A stretch of DNA of 64,000 nucleotides from Allopusillimonas soli (GCF_004153445.1 NZ_SDQC01000006.1:124001-188000), one strand, 5' to 3'. Positions 35,174-45,063 are shown, counted from the first letter of the stretch. Made by a program: numbers and translations. Notes: generated by a model not told the origin, from the letters alone.

Positions 35174-36115
35174 TCAGGCTGGCCGCGCATTGGCGCCAGA
35201 GCCTGCCTCGCCGTCGCGCAGTTGCGCAAGGCTGCTTTGTATTTCATCGCGCAGCCAGTCGCGCAGTGCAATCAACGGCGCCCAGTCCGCCAGCGCGGGA
35301 GGATATACGAGATGATAGCTATGGCCATATTCGTACTCCACGGATATCGGTGAGAGCTTGATCAAGCGTCCCGCGCGTATGGCGTCCGCGGCCAGCAGCT
35401 CGCGCGCCAGCGTCAAGCCCACGCCGTACTCGGCCGCCTGCAGCATCAACCCCATGTCGTTGAACTGTGCCACTGGCTTGACATCGGCCTGTACACCGGC
35501 CTCGGCAAACCAGGCATTCCATACCTTGGGATCGCCCAGCAGGGGCTCGCGCAGCAGATCGCTTGCCGGCGCGCCAAGCAGCCGGCGCGCATCGATGGCG
35601 CAACCCACGACCACCAGCGGCGTCAGGGTATCGAACAGCTGCTCTGACATCAGCCCTGGCCAAGGACCAAGCCCCTGGCGCAGCGCCGCATGAAAACCGT
35701 GGCGGTGCAGATCCGCAACCTGCTGCGAGAACTCCACTTCCAAGGCGATGTCGGGGTGCAGCACATGCCAGCGCCCCATGCGCGGCAGCAGCCAATGCTG
35801 GGCAAACGATGGCAAGACCGATATGCGCAGGCGCTGCGCCACGCCGCACGCCGCGGCTGCCGCGGCATGCGTTCCTTCTTCCAGGCGGGCCAGGGCGGCC
35901 TGCGTGGCGCGAAGCAAGGCGACGCCAGCCGCATTGAGCTCCACCCGCCGTCCGCGGCGCTCGAATACAGGAAACCCCAGCCTGCTTTCCAGGCTGCGTA
36001 TCTGCTGGCTTATGGCGCTGTGCGTGAGATGCATGGCCTCCGCAGCCGCGCGCAGGCTGCCAAGCTCGGCAACGGCACGAAAGGCAGGCAAGGTATTTAA
36101 GGGCAATCTACTCAT
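35174..36115 (-). CDS. LysR-family transcriptional regulator (GcvA-like)
   Basis: The 313-residue protein has the HTH (about residues 5-65: LPAFRAVAELGSLRAAAEAM, LTHSAISQQIRSLESRLG) and a GcvA-type effector domain with RLRISVLPSFAQHWLLPRM. It is encoded 52 bases upstream of the acyl-CoA synthetase and on the same strand, so it may be cotranscribed with, and act on, the transport/activation genes. The effector is unknown. Confidence 0.87.
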   Translation of the reverse strand: MSRLPLNTLPAFRAVAELGSLRAAAEAMHLTHSAISQQIRSLESRLGFPVFERRGRRVELNAAGVALLRATQAALARLEEGTHAAAAAACGVAQRLRISVLPSFAQHWLLPRMGRWHVLHPDIALEVEFSQQVADLHRHGFHAALRQGLGPWPGLMSEQLFDTLTPLVVVGCAIDARRLLGAPASDLLREPLLGDPKVWNAWFAEAGVQADVKPVAQFNDMGLMLQAAEYGVGLTLARELLAADAIRAGRLIKLSPISVEYEYGHSYHLVYPPALADWAPLIALRDWLRDEIQSSLAQLRDGEAGSGANARPA

Positions 36116-36226
36116 TATTGGTAAGCATAACTGACCAAGCTAGGCAGAACAAGTCGATATACAGCAGACATGTGGACGCTTATTCTTACCACATGTTCTC
36201 TACGCATAGTGCGCAAGGGAAATTTC

Positions 36227-36643
36227 ATGGACCGCCCCAACCCGGAGACCATCATGTCCAGTCACAGAACCGGCAACCTCGGCTTCGCCGCCTCCTGCAC
36301 CGACGCGCCCTGCGCCGCGCCGGACATGCCGAACCATGCATCCACGGATCGCTCCCGGGCGCGGAATGAATGGCGCACCGGCCTCGCCATTTTCCTGCGT
36401 GCTGTCATGCGCCACCTGCGCCTGCCCCTGCCCGATACCTCAACCCCGAATGCGACCCTCATCCGCCACAATGAACTAAACAAGGCCTGGGCCAGCGCCT
36501 TGCCTCGTCTAAGTCATCTTGATGCGCACGTATTGCGCGACATCGGCGCCCCGCCTTGGGTCATCTCGGAAATCGCCTGGCGCCAGCATCGCGTAGCGCA
36601 CCTGCATACCCACCGGTACCTGCGCGACATCGACGTGTGTTGA
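36227..36643 (+). CDS. DUF1127-domain protein
   Basis: The 138-residue protein has an Arg- and His-rich C terminus. The final 60 residues contain LSHLDAHVLRDIGAPPWVISEI, the LDxxxLRDIG pattern of DUF1127 (YjiS-like) proteins. DUF1127 proteins are small cytosolic factors that bind RNA or affect phosphate and nitrogen metabolism in some bacteria. The N-terminal 75 residues look unstructured. Two starts are credible: ATG 36227 (AAGGGA ahead) and ATG 36254 (GGAG ahead). It sits beside the pst cluster and divergent from the LysR gene. Confidence 0.6.
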   Translation: MDRPNPETIMSSHRTGNLGFAASCTDAPCAAPDMPNHASTDRSRARNEWRTGLAIFLRAVMRHLRLPLPDTSTPNATLIRHNELNKAWASALPRLSHLDAHVLRDIGAPPWVISEIAWRQHRVAHLHTHRYLRDIDVC

Positions 36644-36767
36644 CCCCCATCCATTCCGGCGCACGTGATGTTTTGTCATGCGCGCTCACCCAGGGCTCTC
36701 TATAATGGTTCCCGCCTTCATGTTCGCACTCGGACGAAGGCGTCCCGGCCAACTACATGGAGCCTCT

Positions 36768-37178
36768 ATGTCCTCAAGCAATCAGGAAGACCTGGGTAAA
36801 CTGATCCTGCGTCTCGTCGTAGGAATTCTCATGCTGTTCCACGGCATCTCCAAACTTACAAACGGTGTCAGCGGCATCGAGGGCATGGTCGCCTCCCATG
36901 GCCTGCCGGGCTTTCTCGGCTGGGGAGTGTATATCGGCGAAGTCATTGCGCCGCTGCTGCTCATCGCTGGCATCTACGCACGCGCCGGCGGCCTGCTGGT
37001 GGCTATCAACATGATTGTGGCCATACTGCTGGTGCATACCGGCCAACTTTATCTATTGAGCAAAACAGGCGGCTGGCAATTGGAACTGCAAGGTTTGTAT
37101 CTGTTTTGCGGCCTTGCCATCGCCCTGCTGGGTGCGGGACGCTACAGCCTGGGCGGCAGTTCGGGACGCTGGAACTGA
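36768..37178 (+). CDS. DoxX-family membrane protein
   Basis: The 136-residue protein has four hydrophobic helices. The N-terminal LILRLVVGILMLFHGISKLTNG is the DoxX signature, seen as GILMLFHGISKL, followed by LGWGVYIGEVIAPLLLIAG. DoxX proteins are quinone- or redox-linked small membrane proteins of poorly known function. ATG 36768 has GGAG eight bases ahead. It is convergent with pstB, at the place where phoU lies in many relatives. Confidence 0.85.
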   Translation: MSSSNQEDLGKLILRLVVGILMLFHGISKLTNGVSGIEGMVASHGLPGFLGWGVYIGEVIAPLLLIAGIYARAGGLLVAINMIVAILLVHTGQLYLLSKTGGWQLELQGLYLFCGLAIALLGAGRYSLGGSSGRWN

Positions 37179-37285
37179 AAAACGTGCGCTGTCGCCTTAT
37201 TTAGCGCAGCCATGTGCGTGCTCGGTATCAAGCGGCATGCCAGGGCCGTCCTTCGAGCGGGGCTGCGTGCTACTGCCGCGCTTAT

Positions 37286-38062
37286 TCAGCCAAAACGGCC
37301 AGTTATATAGTCTTCTGTTTCCTTGCGCGCGGGCTTCACGAAGATCTGGTCGGTGTCGCCAAACTCCATGAGCTCGCCCAGGTACATATAGGCGGTGTAG
37401 TCCGAACAACGCGCCGCCTGTTGCATGTTGTGTGTCACGATGACCACGGTGTAGTCCGATTTGAGTTCCGCTATCAGTTCCTCGATCTTGGCCGTGGAAA
37501 TAGGGTCCAGGGCGGAGCATGGTTCGTCGAGCAGCAGCACTTCGGGCTTGATGGCCACGCCGCGCGCTATGCACAGCCGCTGTTGCTGCCCGCCCGACAG
37601 GCCGTTGCCGCTTTGGTTCAGTTTGTCCTTGACCTCGTTCCATAGCGCCGCCTTGGTCAGCGCCCATTCCACCCGCTCGTCCATTTCACCCTTGCTTAGA
37701 CGCTCGAACAGCCTGACGCCAAAGGCGATGTTGTCGTAGATGCTCATGGGAAAGGGCGTGGGCTTCTGAAACACCATGCCGACCTTGGCGCGTATCAGCG
37801 AGATGTCCATCTTCGATGTCAGAAGATTCTCGCCGTCAAGGTTGATTTCTCCCTCCGCGCGCTGTCCCGGATACAGCTCATACATGCGATTTAACGTGCG
37901 CAGCAAGGTCGATTTGCCGCAGCCCGACGGCCCAATGAACGCCGTCACTTTCTTTTCACGTATGGACAGATTGACGTTCTTGATCGCGTGATAGTTGCCG
38001 TAATAGAAGTTCAGGTTCTTGACTTCGATCTTGGCGCGTTCGGCAGGTATCGTCGTGTGCAT
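37286..38062 (-). CDS. pstB: Phosphate ABC transporter ATPase
   Basis: PstB energises high-affinity phosphate import and takes part in PhoR signalling. It has 258 residues with Walker [21 protein letters not shown] at about 43-62, signature [14 protein letters not shown] near 155-168, and Walker [13 protein letters not shown]. The sequence [24 protein letters not shown] is diagnostic for PstB. It is the distal gene of pstSCAB, and no phoU follows. Confidence 0.95.
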   Translation of the reverse strand: MHTTIPAERAKIEVKNLNFYYGNYHAIKNVNLSIREKKVTAFIGPSGCGKSTLLRTLNRMYELYPGQRAEGEINLDGENLLTSKMDISLIRAKVGMVFQKPTPFPMSIYDNIAFGVRLFERLSKGEMDERVEWALTKAALWNEVKDKLNQSGNGLSGGQQQRLCIARGVAIKPEVLLLDEPCSALDPISTAKIEELIAELKSDYTVVIVTHNMQQAARCSDYTAYMYLGELMEFGDTDQIFVKPARKETEDYITGRFG

Positions 38063-38107
38063 GGTGTTTCCCTGGCCCTGCCCTTGCCGGGCTGGCCTGT
38101 ATCTGTA

Positions 38108-38968
38108 TTACTTGCGAAAGAGGCTGCGGGCAGCGATATTGATGCCCAGAACAAGCAGCGTGATCAGCACGGCGCCAGCCCAGGCAAGGTGATTCCAGTC
38201 TTCAAAAGGGCTGGCCGCGTACTGGTAGATCACGACGGGCAGGTTGGCCAGCGGCGCATTCATGTTCCAGGACATGAACTGGTTGTTCAATGCGGTGAAC
38301 AGCAGGGGCGCGGTTTCGCCAGAAATGCGCGCCACCGCCAGCAATACGCCCGTAATGATGCCTGAGCGGGCTGCACGGTAGCAGATGAAGGTGATAATGC
38401 GCCACTGCGGGCATCCCAGGGCGGCGGCGGCCTCGCGCAAACTGTTCGGAACCAGCATGAGCATGTTGTCCGTGGCCCGCACCACCACGGGAATCACCAG
38501 TATGGCCAGCGCGAAGGCACCGGCCCAGCCCGAATAATGCCCAACCTGCGCCACATAGACTGCGTAGATGAACAGACCGATGATGATGGACGGCGCGGAC
38601 AGCAAAACGTCGTTCAGAAAGCGCGTGGCCGGCGCCAGCCACCCGCGGCGCCCGTATTCGGCCAGATAGGTGCCGGCCAGGATGCCAATGGGCGTGCCGA
38701 TCAGTGTTGCCACGACGGCCATCATGATGCTGCCAACAATGGCGTTGATGAGGCCTCCGGCGGCACCCGGCGGCGGCGTACTTTGCGTAAGCAGTGTCAG
38801 CGACAACGCTCCGCCCCCTTTGATCAGGAGGGTAAGAATGATCCAGAACAACCAGAACAGCCCCGAGACGACGGTAAAGCCCGACAGCGCCAGCATCAGC
38901 CGGTTGAAACGCTGGCGGCGTCTGTAAATGCGGTTGTTCAGGCTGACGATGGAATCGGTATCGAACAT
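38108..38968 (-). CDS. pstA: Phosphate ABC transporter permease A
   Basis: This 286-residue inner-membrane permease has six helices. The motifs [12 protein letters not shown] (near residue 95), [13 protein letters not shown] and the [18 protein letters not shown] coupling helix are typical for PstA, as is [19 protein letters not shown]. It lies between pstC (14 bases upstream) and pstB. Confidence 0.94.
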   Translation of the reverse strand: MFDTDSIVSLNNRIYRRRQRFNRLMLALSGFTVVSGLFWLFWIILTLLIKGGGALSLTLLTQSTPPPGAAGGLINAIVGSIMMAVVATLIGTPIGILAGTYLAEYGRRGWLAPATRFLNDVLLSAPSIIIGLFIYAVYVAQVGHYSGWAGAFALAILVIPVVVRATDNMLMLVPNSLREAAAALGCPQWRIITFICYRAARSGIITGVLLAVARISGETAPLLFTALNNQFMSWNMNAPLANLPVVIYQYAASPFEDWNHLAWAGAVLITLLVLGINIAARSLFRK

Positions 38969-38982
38969 ATTGGGGCTGCCTG

Positions 38983-39921
38983 CTAGCTTTTTGCACCCTC
39001 GCTCCTGCCCAGTCGCAGCAAGAGCAGCTTGGACAAGGCGAGAACGATAGTCGTGATGAGGAACAGAATCAGGCCCAGCTCCAGCAGCGCCGCCTTCTGC
39101 ATGCCGCCCGCCTCGTTGAACTCATTGGCCAGCGCCGAGGCAATGGAATTGGATGGCGAGAATATGGAGTCGGGCAGGTTGAATGCATTGCCGATGACGA
39201 AGGTGACGGCCATGGTTTCCCCGAGAGCCCGGCCCAGCCCCAACATGATGCCGCCAATGACACCCGATCGGGTAAAGGGAAGGACTACCTTCCACACCAC
39301 CTCCCAGGTGGTGCTACCAAGGCCGTAGGCGGACTCTTTCAGCATGGGAGGCACCAGCTCGAACACATCGCGCATGACAGCGGTAATGAACGGGATGACC
39401 ATGATGGACAGAATCAGGCCCGCCGTAAATATGCCGATGCCGAAGGGGGGGCCGGCGAAGAGATTCTGCAGTACAGGAATATCTTCGAACAGGGCGATGA
39501 AGCCGGGCTGCACGTATTGCTGGAATAGCGGCACGAAGACGAACAGGCCCCACATGCCATAGATGATGGAAGGAATGGCCGCCAGCATCTCTATGGCTGT
39601 CCCCAGGGGCCGGCGCAGCCAGACAGGGGAGAGTTCGGTCAGGAACATGGCGATGCCGAAGGACACCGGCACAGCAATCGCCAAGGCGATAAAGGATGTC
39701 AGCAGCGTGCCCACCACTGGCACCATGGCGCCATACAGATTCTGGACGGGATCCCAATTATTGGTCCACAGAAACGCGATGCCGTTTTCGGCGATGGAGG
39801 CACGGCTGCCCCATATCAGCGAAAGCATGATGGCGCCCAGCAGGACGAAAACAAAGAACGCAAAAATGCGCGTCAGGTTCTTGAACAAGACATCCATGAG
39901 CGCGTTGCGGTTATTTTCCAT
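38983..39921 (-). CDS. pstC: Phosphate ABC transporter permease C
   Basis: This 312-residue inner-membrane permease partners PstA. Recognised by [61 protein letters not shown] and [16 protein letters not shown], shown here in part. It follows pstS with a 201-base gap that holds two hairpins and precedes pstA by 14 bases. Confidence 0.95.
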   Translation of the reverse strand: MENNRNALMDVLFKNLTRIFAFFVFVLLGAIMLSLIWGSRASIAENGIAFLWTNNWDPVQNLYGAMVPVVGTLLTSFIALAIAVPVSFGIAMFLTELSPVWLRRPLGTAIEMLAAIPSIIYGMWGLFVFVPLFQQYVQPGFIALFEDIPVLQNLFAGPPFGIGIFTAGLILSIMVIPFITAVMRDVFELVPPMLKESAYGLGSTTWEVVWKVVLPFTRSGVIGGIMLGLGRALGETMAVTFVIGNAFNLPDSIFSPSNSIASALANEFNEAGGMQKAALLELGLILFLITTIVLALSKLLLLRLGRSEGAKS

Positions 39922-40081
39922 GGGTATGTGTGCGAAGGGTCGGGGCCGTATTGATGAAAGCCGGAAGCCGCAAGCTGCGGCTCACCCTGCATTTTCGCAT
40001 AAGCAAGGACGCTAGGCCGCGGGCACCGCTGCAAGGCGGGCTATAGGTCCGCCTGCGGCCGGAGACGGCAAGACGCCCGCC

Positions 40082-40108
40082 GCCATGCCGGATTACTGCT
40101 GGCATGGC
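40082..40108 (-). terminator. Hairpin downstream of pstS
   Basis: GCCATGCC (40082-40089) and GGCATGGC (40101-40108) form an 8-bp stem 14 bases after the pstS stop. A second stem, AGCCGCA/TGCGGCT, lies at 39966-39982. Neither has a T-run, so they probably protect pstS mRNA or partly stop transcription before pstCAB. Confidence 0.45.
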
Positions 40109-40122
40109 GACGGACACTGTGA

Positions 40123-41166
40123 TTATTTCCAGATAGCCTGACCGTCCGAGGACTTGATTTCGTCCTTCCAGGCTTGCACGATCTGCGCCGTGACCGAATC
40201 GGGCATCGGCACGTAGTCCAGCGCCTTGGCCATGTCGTCACCCTTCTCGAAGGCCCAGTTGAAGAATTTCAGCACTTCCAGGGCCTTTTCGGGATTTTCC
40301 TGCTTCCTGTGTACCAGAATGAAGCTGGCGGAGGTCACAGGCCAGGATTCTGCACCCGGCTCGTTGGTCAGCACGACACCCATGCCCGGCGCGCTTTTCC
40401 AGTCGGCATTGGCCGCAGCAGCCGCAAAGGCCTCCTGGGATGGCTGAACAAACTGACCATCCTTGTTCTGCAGCTGTGTCCAGGACAGCTTGTTCTGCTT
40501 GGCATAGGCATATTCCACATAGCCGATCGAGTTCTTCAGCTGCCGCACATAAGCGGCCACGCCTTCATTGCCCTTGCCGCCCTGGCCGGTGGGCCATTTC
40601 ACAGCCTTGCCCTCGCCCACTTTCGCCTTCCAATCGGCCGACACCTTGGACAGATAGTTGGTCCAACCAAAGGTTGTGCCTGATCCGTCCGAACGGTGCA
40701 CAACAATAATGGCTGCATCCGGCAGCTTGAGGTCGGGATTAAGCGACTGAATGGCGGGATCATTCCACTTCTTGACCTTGGCCAGGAAAATATCTGCCAG
40801 CACCTCGCCCGACAGCTTGAGCTTGCCCGGCTCGACGCCGGCGACATTCACCACCGGCACCGTCCCGCCGATAATGGCCGGAAACTGGAACAGGCCGTTT
40901 TTTTCCAAGTCGGGCCCTTTCATGGGATCGTCCGAAGCGCCGAAATCGACAGTCTTGGCAATAATCTGCTGCTGGCCGCCGCCCGAACCTATGGATTGGT
41001 AGTTGATCCGGTTGCCGGTTTCAGTCTGGTATTGGGAAGCCCATTTTGCATAAATGGGGTACGGAAACGACGCGCCCGCGCCGGTGATATCGGCCGCCTG
41101 GGCAGCCAGTGCGGCGGTGCCCAGGGCAATGCCGGCGGAAACTTGTATCAGCATGCGCTTGATCAT
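40123..41166 (-). CDS. pstS: Periplasmic phosphate-binding protein
   Basis: This 347-residue phosphate receptor of the PstSCAB importer has a signal peptide of about 24 residues (ending AAQAA). The mature N terminus ITGAGASFPYPIYAKW is the family hallmark; further phosphate-site segments are GSGGGQQQIIAKTVDFGASDDP, seen as GSGGGQ and DFGASD, and HRSDGSGTTFGWTNYL. A Pho box lies 71 bases upstream of the ATG. It is the first gene of pstSCAB. Confidence 0.96.
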   Translation of the reverse strand: MIKRMLIQVSAGIALGTAALAAQAADITGAGASFPYPIYAKWASQYQTETGNRINYQSIGSGGGQQQIIAKTVDFGASDDPMKGPDLEKNGLFQFPAIIGGTVPVVNVAGVEPGKLKLSGEVLADIFLAKVKKWNDPAIQSLNPDLKLPDAAIIVVHRSDGSGTTFGWTNYLSKVSADWKAKVGEGKAVKWPTGQGGKGNEGVAAYVRQLKNSIGYVEYAYAKQNKLSWTQLQNKDGQFVQPSQEAFAAAAANADWKSAPGMGVVLTNEPGAESWPVTSASFILVHRKQENPEKALEVLKFFNWAFEKGDDMAKALDYVPMPDSVTAQIVQAWKDEIKSSDGQAIWK

Positions 41167-41236
41167 TTGATGTCCTTTTGGGTGGTCAAAATCAGCAGGA
41201 TTTTTTTCTGCTCAGACGACATATTAGACATGCAAT

Positions 41237-41254
41237 ATGACATGTTCGTGACAG
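41237..41254 (-). promoter_or_regulatory. Pho box upstream of pstS
   Basis: On the minus strand CTGTCACGAACATGTCAT consists of two 7-bp PhoB half-sites (CTGTCAC, ATGTCAT) eleven bases apart. A weaker third repeat, CATGTCT, follows. This agrees with the PhoB consensus CTGTCAT-N4-CTGTCAY. It lies between the ppk stop and pstS. Confidence 0.8.
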
Positions 41255-41269
41255 TCCGGCATCCGCGGA

Positions 41270-43342
41270 CTACCCCAAGGTCTGCAGCAGCGACTCATGC
41301 AGATTGACAGGCTTGCCACGGCCCCTTACCTTGGCATAGGTGCCATCGGGCAGTGCCCGCCATGCCAGTTGATTGTCGCGCATCGCCAGGGTGAAGGACT
41401 CGTTGATGACTCTTTTCTTCAGGGCGGAATCGAGTATGGGAAAACCGACCTCGACACGGCGAAAGAAATTGCGGTCCATCCAATCGGCCGACGAGAGATA
41501 GACTTTCTCCTCGCCCCCGCTGTAGAAGTAGAAAACGCGGGCATGTTCGAGGAAACGGCCAATGATGGACCGCAACCGTATGTTGTCGGACAGGCCCGGC
41601 ACACCCGCCCGCAAGGCACAGGCCCCCCGCACGATCAGGTCTATGTGCACCCCCGCCGTGCTGGCTGCGTACAAAGCCTCGATGATCTCCGGCTCAAGCA
41701 GCGAATTCATCTTGGCCATGATGCGCGCCTTTCGCCCTGCCCTGGCCGCCGCGGTTTCCGCCCGAATCAGCGCCATCATGGTTTCGTGCAGGGTAAACGG
41801 GGACTGCAGCAGCGTGCTGAGCGGCCGGCGCGCGCCAAGGCCGGTCAGCAGGGAAAATACCTTGTCCATGTCCAGGCACATCTGGGGGTTGGCTGTCAAA
41901 AGGCCGAAATCGGTGTACAGCTTGGCTGTACGGGGGTGATAGTTTCCAGTACCCAGGTGCCCATAGCGCCGGATCTGGCCTTTTTCGCGCCGCAGCACCA
42001 GCGCCATCTTGGCATGTGTCTTATGGCCAACAACACCGTAGCTGACATGCGCGCCAACTTCCTCGAGCCGTGCCGCCCAATTGATATTGGTTTGCTCATC
42101 GAAACGGGCCATGAGTTCGACCACGACCGTCACTTCCTTGCCCGCGCGGGCTGCGGCCAGGAGCAAGCGCATCAATTCGGAGTCTTCGCCGGTGCGGTAG
42201 ATGGTCTGCTTGATTGCCGCCACGGACGGATCCGTGGCGGCCGCCGTCAGGAAGTCGAGCACCGGCTGGAAAGACTGGTAAGGATGGTGCAGCAGGCGAT
42301 CCTTCTGGGCAATGGCTGCGAATAGCTCGCCCGGCTTGCCCATGACGGTGTCAAACGGCGCGGGCGCGTGAGGCCTGTGGACGGGAAACAACAGGTCGGG
42401 CCTGTCCACGACATTGCACAACTGCATGAGCCGCGAAAGGTTCACCGGGCCGCTGACACGATACGTGTCCTGCGGTTGCAGCAGGAACTCCTGCTGCAGA
42501 AAGGCCTCGAGCGCCTCCGGCATGATGTGATCAATTTCCAGCCGCACCGCGGCGCCGAAATTGCGCTGTGACAATTCCCCCTGCAGCGCCTGGCGCAGGT
42601 TGGTGATTTCTTCCTCGTCCACGAACAAGTCGCTGTTGCGGGTTACCCGCCACTGATACACTCCCTGGACGTTCAGGCCCGGAAAAATGTCTCCAACAAA
42701 GGCGCTGATGAGCGCCGATAGCAGAATATAGCCGTGCGGCACGCCGGAAATGGATGAAGGCGCCCGCATGATCCGGGGCAACGCCCGGGGCGCCTGCACA
42801 ATGGCAATGGACGCGCTGCGCCCAAAGGCGTCGTTGCCCGACAGCGAAACAATGAAGTTCAGACTCTTGTTATAGACGCGGGGAAAAGGGTGCGCCGGGT
42901 CCAGGCCTATGGGAGTCAGCATGGGCATGACTTCACGGTAGAACTCGGCGTGGGCCCACTCGCGCAGCGCCTCGCTCCATGCGGATGGCTCCATGATGTC
43001 TATGCCTTCCTTGCGCAGTCGGGGCAGGACCTGCTTGGTAAGCAGCGCATTCTGCCTGTCGATCAAGTCGTGGGCAGCTGTTTGCACCTGCTCGAAAGCC
43101 TCCGCGGGCGTCATGCCGTCCGCACCGATCACCCCTGGGTTCTGACGCTGCTGCTCCTTCAGGCTGGAGATACGGATCTCGAAGAACTCATCCAGATTGG
43201 AACTGACTATGCAGAGGTAACGCAATCGCTCCAGCAGGGGTGTGGCAGGATTCTCTGCCATCGCCAGCACACGCTCGTTGAACTTGAGCAGGGAGAGCTC
43301 GCGATTGAGCAGGACAGAATGCGATGACGAAGCGCTGGACAT
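41270..43342 (-). CDS. ppk: Polyphosphate kinase 1
   Basis: PPK1 polymerises the ATP gamma-phosphate into polyphosphate. The gene encodes 690 residues from ATG 43342, family-normal. The N-terminal domain begins LLNRELSLLKFNERVLAMA; SNLDEFFEIR is diagnostic. The phospho-histidine segment is GHKTHAKMALVLRREKG and is followed by GTGNYHPRTAKLYTDFGLLT, here quoted by its core. An upstream extension of 30 codons lacks a ribosome site and family similarity. It is divergent from ppx, with a Pho box 43 bases before its start. Confidence 0.95.
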   Translation of the reverse strand: MSSASSSHSVLLNRELSLLKFNERVLAMAENPATPLLERLRYLCIVSSNLDEFFEIRISSLKEQQRQNPGVIGADGMTPAEAFEQVQTAAHDLIDRQNALLTKQVLPRLRKEGIDIMEPSAWSEALREWAHAEFYREVMPMLTPIGLDPAHPFPRVYNKSLNFIVSLSGNDAFGRSASIAIVQAPRALPRIMRAPSSISGVPHGYILLSALISAFVGDIFPGLNVQGVYQWRVTRNSDLFVDEEEITNLRQALQGELSQRNFGAAVRLEIDHIMPEALEAFLQQEFLLQPQDTYRVSGPVNLSRLMQLCNVVDRPDLLFPVHRPHAPAPFDTVMGKPGELFAAIAQKDRLLHHPYQSFQPVLDFLTAAATDPSVAAIKQTIYRTGEDSELMRLLLAAARAGKEVTVVVELMARFDEQTNINWAARLEEVGAHVSYGVVGHKTHAKMALVLRREKGQIRRYGHLGTGNYHPRTAKLYTDFGLLTANPQMCLDMDKVFSLLTGLGARRPLSTLLQSPFTLHETMMALIRAETAAARAGRKARIMAKMNSLLEPEIIEALYAASTAGVHIDLIVRGACALRAGVPGLSDNIRLRSIIGRFLEHARVFYFYSGGEEKVYLSSADWMDRNFFRRVEVGFPILDSALKKRVINESFTLAMRDNQLAWRALPDGTYAKVRGRGKPVNLHESLLQTLG

Positions 43343-43384
43343 AGGCCTTCCGAAGCAGGGGACGGACTGTTTTACTGCAAATTG

Positions 43385-43402
43385 ATGACAATTCAGTGAC
43401 AG
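43385..43402 (-). promoter_or_regulatory. Pho box upstream of ppk
   Basis: On the minus strand CTGTCACTGAATTGTCAT has the half-sites CTGTCAC and TTGTCAT eleven bases apart, the same design as the pstS box. It lies 43 bases before the ppk ATG and about 130 bases before the divergent ppx ATG. Confidence 0.8.
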
Positions 43403-43498
43403 GGCATGAAAAAAACATGCACCATGCCCCAATACTATCCAAATGCCCTATCCAGCGCCATACATGGGCCGCATCGCCGGCCTGTCAAAAACGGAAAC

Positions 43499-43504
43499 TA
43501 TAAT
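43499..43504 (+). promoter_or_regulatory. -10 element for ppx
   Basis: A perfect TATAAT lies 29 bases before the ppx ATG. A clear -35 is not seen; a single CTGTCA half-site is present at 43482-43487. Confidence 0.4.
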
Positions 43505-43532
43505 CTAGCGGTATTTTTTCGAGACCGAACCG

Positions 43533-45023
43533 ATGGATCAATTACTCGCCGCGGTCGACCTGGGCTCCAACAGCTTCCGGCTTTCAATCGGCAAGGTGGT
43601 GCAACAGGACGGCGTAGCGCAAATCTACGCAGTCGACAGACTGAAGGAATCGGTGCGGCTGGCCGCCGGGCTGGACGACCGGCACAATATCGACCAGGCC
43701 GCCACGGAACGCGCCATCACCGTACTCAAGCGTTTCGGCGAGCTGCTGTCGGGCTTTCACCCTAACCGGGTCCGCGCCGTAGCCACCAACACTTTCCGTG
43801 TCGCGCGCAATGCATCCGATATCGTGCAGCAGTGCGAACAGGCTCTCGGTTTCCCCATAGAGATCATCGCCGGCCAGGAAGAAGCGCGTCTGATCTTTTC
43901 AGGCATCAGCAACGAACTCCCCCCCTCCCCCAACCGCCGGCTCATGATAGACATCGGAGGCGGCTCCACCGAGGTCATCATCGGCAAGGGCTTTCAGCCC
44001 ATTCATCTGTCGTCGCTGTTCATGGGGTGCGTCAGCTACACCAAGCGATTCTTTCCCGATGGACGCATCACGGCCACGCGCATGGCCCAGGCACAGTTGG
44101 CCGCTCGGGGCGAGTTCGAACGGATATCCAGGCTGTATCGCCAGACGGGATGGCAGGAGGCCTATGGTTCGTCGGGCACGGCCAAGGGGTTGATTGCCGT
44201 GCTGCAAGAAGGCGGCCTTTCACGCAAGGGCATTACGCTGGAGGGCTTGGAAAAGCTGAAGGCCAAGCTGATCCAGGACGGCAGGGTCATCATGAGCGAA
44301 CTGCCCGGACTGAAGCATGATCGCTCCCTGGTATTGGCAGGTGGCCTCGCCATTATGCTGTCCGCCTTCCAGGAGCTAAAAATCAAGGCGATGGCGCCCG
44401 GCGAGGGCGCCTTGCGGGTCGGCGTGCTCTATGACCTACTGGGCCGTGATTCCGACCACGACAAGCGGCACGAGACCGTGCGCCAGTTCATCAAGCGCTA
44501 TCATGTCGACACCAATCAGTCGGAACGAGTCAGGCGCATAGCCCTGGACTTTTTCAAGCAGCTCGGCCTGGAAGACACGCCCGAGAACCAGGAACTCGAA
44601 CGCGCGCTGGGATGGGCTGCCGACCTGCACGAAGTTGGCCTGAGCATTGCGCACGACGATTATCACAAGCATGGCGCCTACATCCTGGAGCATGCCGATA
44701 TGCCGGGCTTTTCCAACGACGACCAATTGTTGCTGGCTAGACTCGTTTTGGGCCACCAGGGCAAGATGTCCAAGTTGCGGGGCCTGGACATAACGCGCGC
44801 CACCTGGCGCGCCCTGCTCTGTCTGCGGCTGGCAGTCCTGCTGTCCCGGCGGCGCGAAAATCAGGAACGCGTTCCAGTCAGTCTGCGCACCGACGGCCAT
44901 CTGGTTGAAGCGCGCGTGGACGAGGCGTGGCTGGAAGCCCGGCCGCTTTCGGAGTTTCTGCTGAAATCCGAGGAAAAAGAGTGGCGCAAGGTGGGCACGC
45001 TGTTCAGGCTAAAACAGGCCTGA
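43533..45023 (+). CDS. ppx: Exopolyphosphatase (Ppx/GppA family)
   Basis: The enzyme removes terminal phosphates from polyphosphate; the family also hydrolyses pppGpp. It has 496 residues. The actin-like ATPase fold is shown by AAVDLGSNSFRLSIGK (P-loop 1), VRAVATNTFRVARN, AGQEEARLIFSG and MIDIGGGSTEVIIGKG. The C-terminal HD-like region (about 310-490) contains GWAADLHEVGLSIAHDDYHKH. It is divergent from ppk, so synthesis and breakdown of polyphosphate share one regulatory region. Confidence 0.93.
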   Translation: MDQLLAAVDLGSNSFRLSIGKVVQQDGVAQIYAVDRLKESVRLAAGLDDRHNIDQAATERAITVLKRFGELLSGFHPNRVRAVATNTFRVARNASDIVQQCEQALGFPIEIIAGQEEARLIFSGISNELPPSPNRRLMIDIGGGSTEVIIGKGFQPIHLSSLFMGCVSYTKRFFPDGRITATRMAQAQLAARGEFERISRLYRQTGWQEAYGSSGTAKGLIAVLQEGGLSRKGITLEGLEKLKAKLIQDGRVIMSELPGLKHDRSLVLAGGLAIMLSAFQELKIKAMAPGEGALRVGVLYDLLGRDSDHDKRHETVRQFIKRYHVDTNQSERVRRIALDFFKQLGLEDTPENQELERALGWAADLHEVGLSIAHDDYHKHGAYILEHADMPGFSNDDQLLLARLVLGHQGKMSKLRGLDITRATWRALLCLRLAVLLSRRRENQERVPVSLRTDGHLVEARVDEAWLEARPLSEFLLKSEEKEWRKVGTLFRLKQA

Positions 45024-45063
45024 ACCAAAGCTGGCTCAAGCGCAAGATCCAGGCCAATTTTCA

